A stretch of DNA of 24,479 nt from Woeseiaceae bacterium (GTDB lineage Bacteria; Pseudomonadota; Gammaproteobacteria; Steroidobacterales; Woeseiaceae): positions 1 through 24,479 of the forward strand of contig WTCH01000060.1 in the NCBI GenBank assembly GCA_013138675.1. The letters run 5' to 3'. The position numbers and the translations under genes were made by a program. Positions 24,057 through 24,479 of the stretch are shown piece after piece; positions within the stretch are counted from its first letter, which is position 1; each line of letters starts with the position of its first letter. Below the pieces are notes generated by a model. The model was not told the origin of the DNA. It made no database searches and saw only the letters and a list, made by a program, of their open reading frames with translations.

Positions 24057-24479
24057 CTACGTGCCGGGCATCGTCTCCGCAAAATAGCGATCGAATGCAC
24101 GATGCACGATTTCGGGTGAAATACCGATGGCCTCGACAGCCTGGTTGAATTTCTCCATCTCGGCGACCTCCCGGCGGCCATCTGCCGCAACCACCTTGAG
24201 GGCCATTAGCGCGATGTCTTCCTTGTCGCTTTCGGTCAACGTCGGAGCGAGATCGATAAGCGCCTGGCCCAGCGCAGGGTTTTCAGCCATCTCACTCATC
24301 GCTCGCGTCAGCAACTCGAGCGACTCTGCACCCTGCATCTGAAAATAGTCCTCGATGAGACTGATCATCTTGGTGGATTCTTCGGGCTCGATCGTACCGC
24401 TACCGCGCGCAATGAAGATTAGTAGCGCCGCGACCAGGAACTTGGAGTCGTAGGTCTCAGTCCCGTCCTGGGTCTCAAC
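24057..24479 (-). CDS. TerB-like protein (5' end beyond window)
   Basis: The minus-strand frame is open to the right edge and gives at least 140 residues: from VETQDGTETYDSKFLVAALL through IEPEESTKMISLIEDYF to the end at ETMPGT. The all-alpha pattern with repeated acidic turns (LIFIARGSGTIEPEES and KVVAADGRREVAEMEKF) matches the TerB-like fold, also called tellurite-resistance TerB. It consists of two similar helical repeats, each with a D/E-rich loop after a small-residue helix. Family members of about 150 aa occur in many gammaproteobacteria without tellurite genes, so the resistance label should not be taken literally. An internal ATG at 24368 would cut away the first repeat and is unlikely to be the start. 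Confidence 0.8.
   Translation of the reverse strand, partial: VETQDGTETYDSKFLVAALLIFIARGSGTIEPEESTKMISLIEDYFQMQGAESLELLTRAMSEMAENPALGQALIDLAPTLTESDKEDIALMALKVVAADGRREVAEMEKFNQAVEAIGISPEIVHRAFDRYFAETMPGT

Noticed and set aside
1..24479. CRISPR arrays, tRNA or rRNA genes, prophage or insertion-sequence genes, toxin-antitoxin pairs.
   Set aside because: I saw no regularly spaced direct repeats, no cloverleaf or rRNA sequence, and no transposase, integrase or toxin-like product in any frame.
24057..24479. A tellurite-resistance operon because of the TerB-like gene.
   Set aside because: No other ter genes are present, and single TerB-fold proteins are common without that phenotype.

Overview
The window reads as ordinary chromosomal DNA from a gammaproteobacterium with fairly high GC content. 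The basis is gene order: on the minus strand miaB, phoH-like ybeZ, ybeY, corC, lnt and leuS follow one another as in Gammaproteobacteria, and uvrA is divergent from an MFS transporter plus ssb. SlyX, a Uup-type ABC-F protein and a YjdF-type membrane protein fit the same group. A marine, environmental lineage (for example near Woeseiales or Chromatiales) is my guess from the mixture of genes; no marker in the window proves it.

Layout. 1-5783 (minus): a compact RNA-maturation and envelope operon, miaB > ybeZ > ybeY > corC > lnt > leuS, with leuS cut by the left edge. 5784-5858: an inverted pair of 25-nt REP-like hairpins fills the gap. 5859-9401 (minus): MFS transporter, ssb, then a fused ATP sulfurylase/APS kinase preceded by a strong hairpin. 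9473-12349 (plus): uvrA. 12350-12807: a 458-bp scar with no intact gene, holding the C-terminal remnant of an alpha/beta hydrolase on the minus strand and a winged-helix remnant on the plus strand. 12808-15540 (minus): a secreted M16 peptidase, divergent from an exported DUF2891 protein (15633-16766, plus). 16763-17570 (minus): slyX and a YjdF/DUF2238 membrane protein. 17626-23153 (plus): uup and a 5-oxoprolinase-type fused hydantoinase joined by overlapping stop and start codons. 23145-24479 (minus): TerB-like (cut by the right edge), GNAT and MAPEG genes packed with tiny gaps or overlaps.

Functionally the left third concerns tRNA modification (MiaB), rRNA maturation (YbeY), lipoprotein acylation (Lnt) and translation (LeuS). 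The middle covers sulfate activation, single-stranded DNA binding and nucleotide excision repair. The right third covers proteolysis, ribosome-associated ABC-F activity and possibly glutathione-related metabolism (5-oxoprolinase, MAPEG).

I did not find a convincing undescribed multi-gene system. The best signals beyond normal genes are three structurally matched REP-like hairpins, two of which differ by compensatory base changes, and the small gene-decay scar next to the M16 gene.
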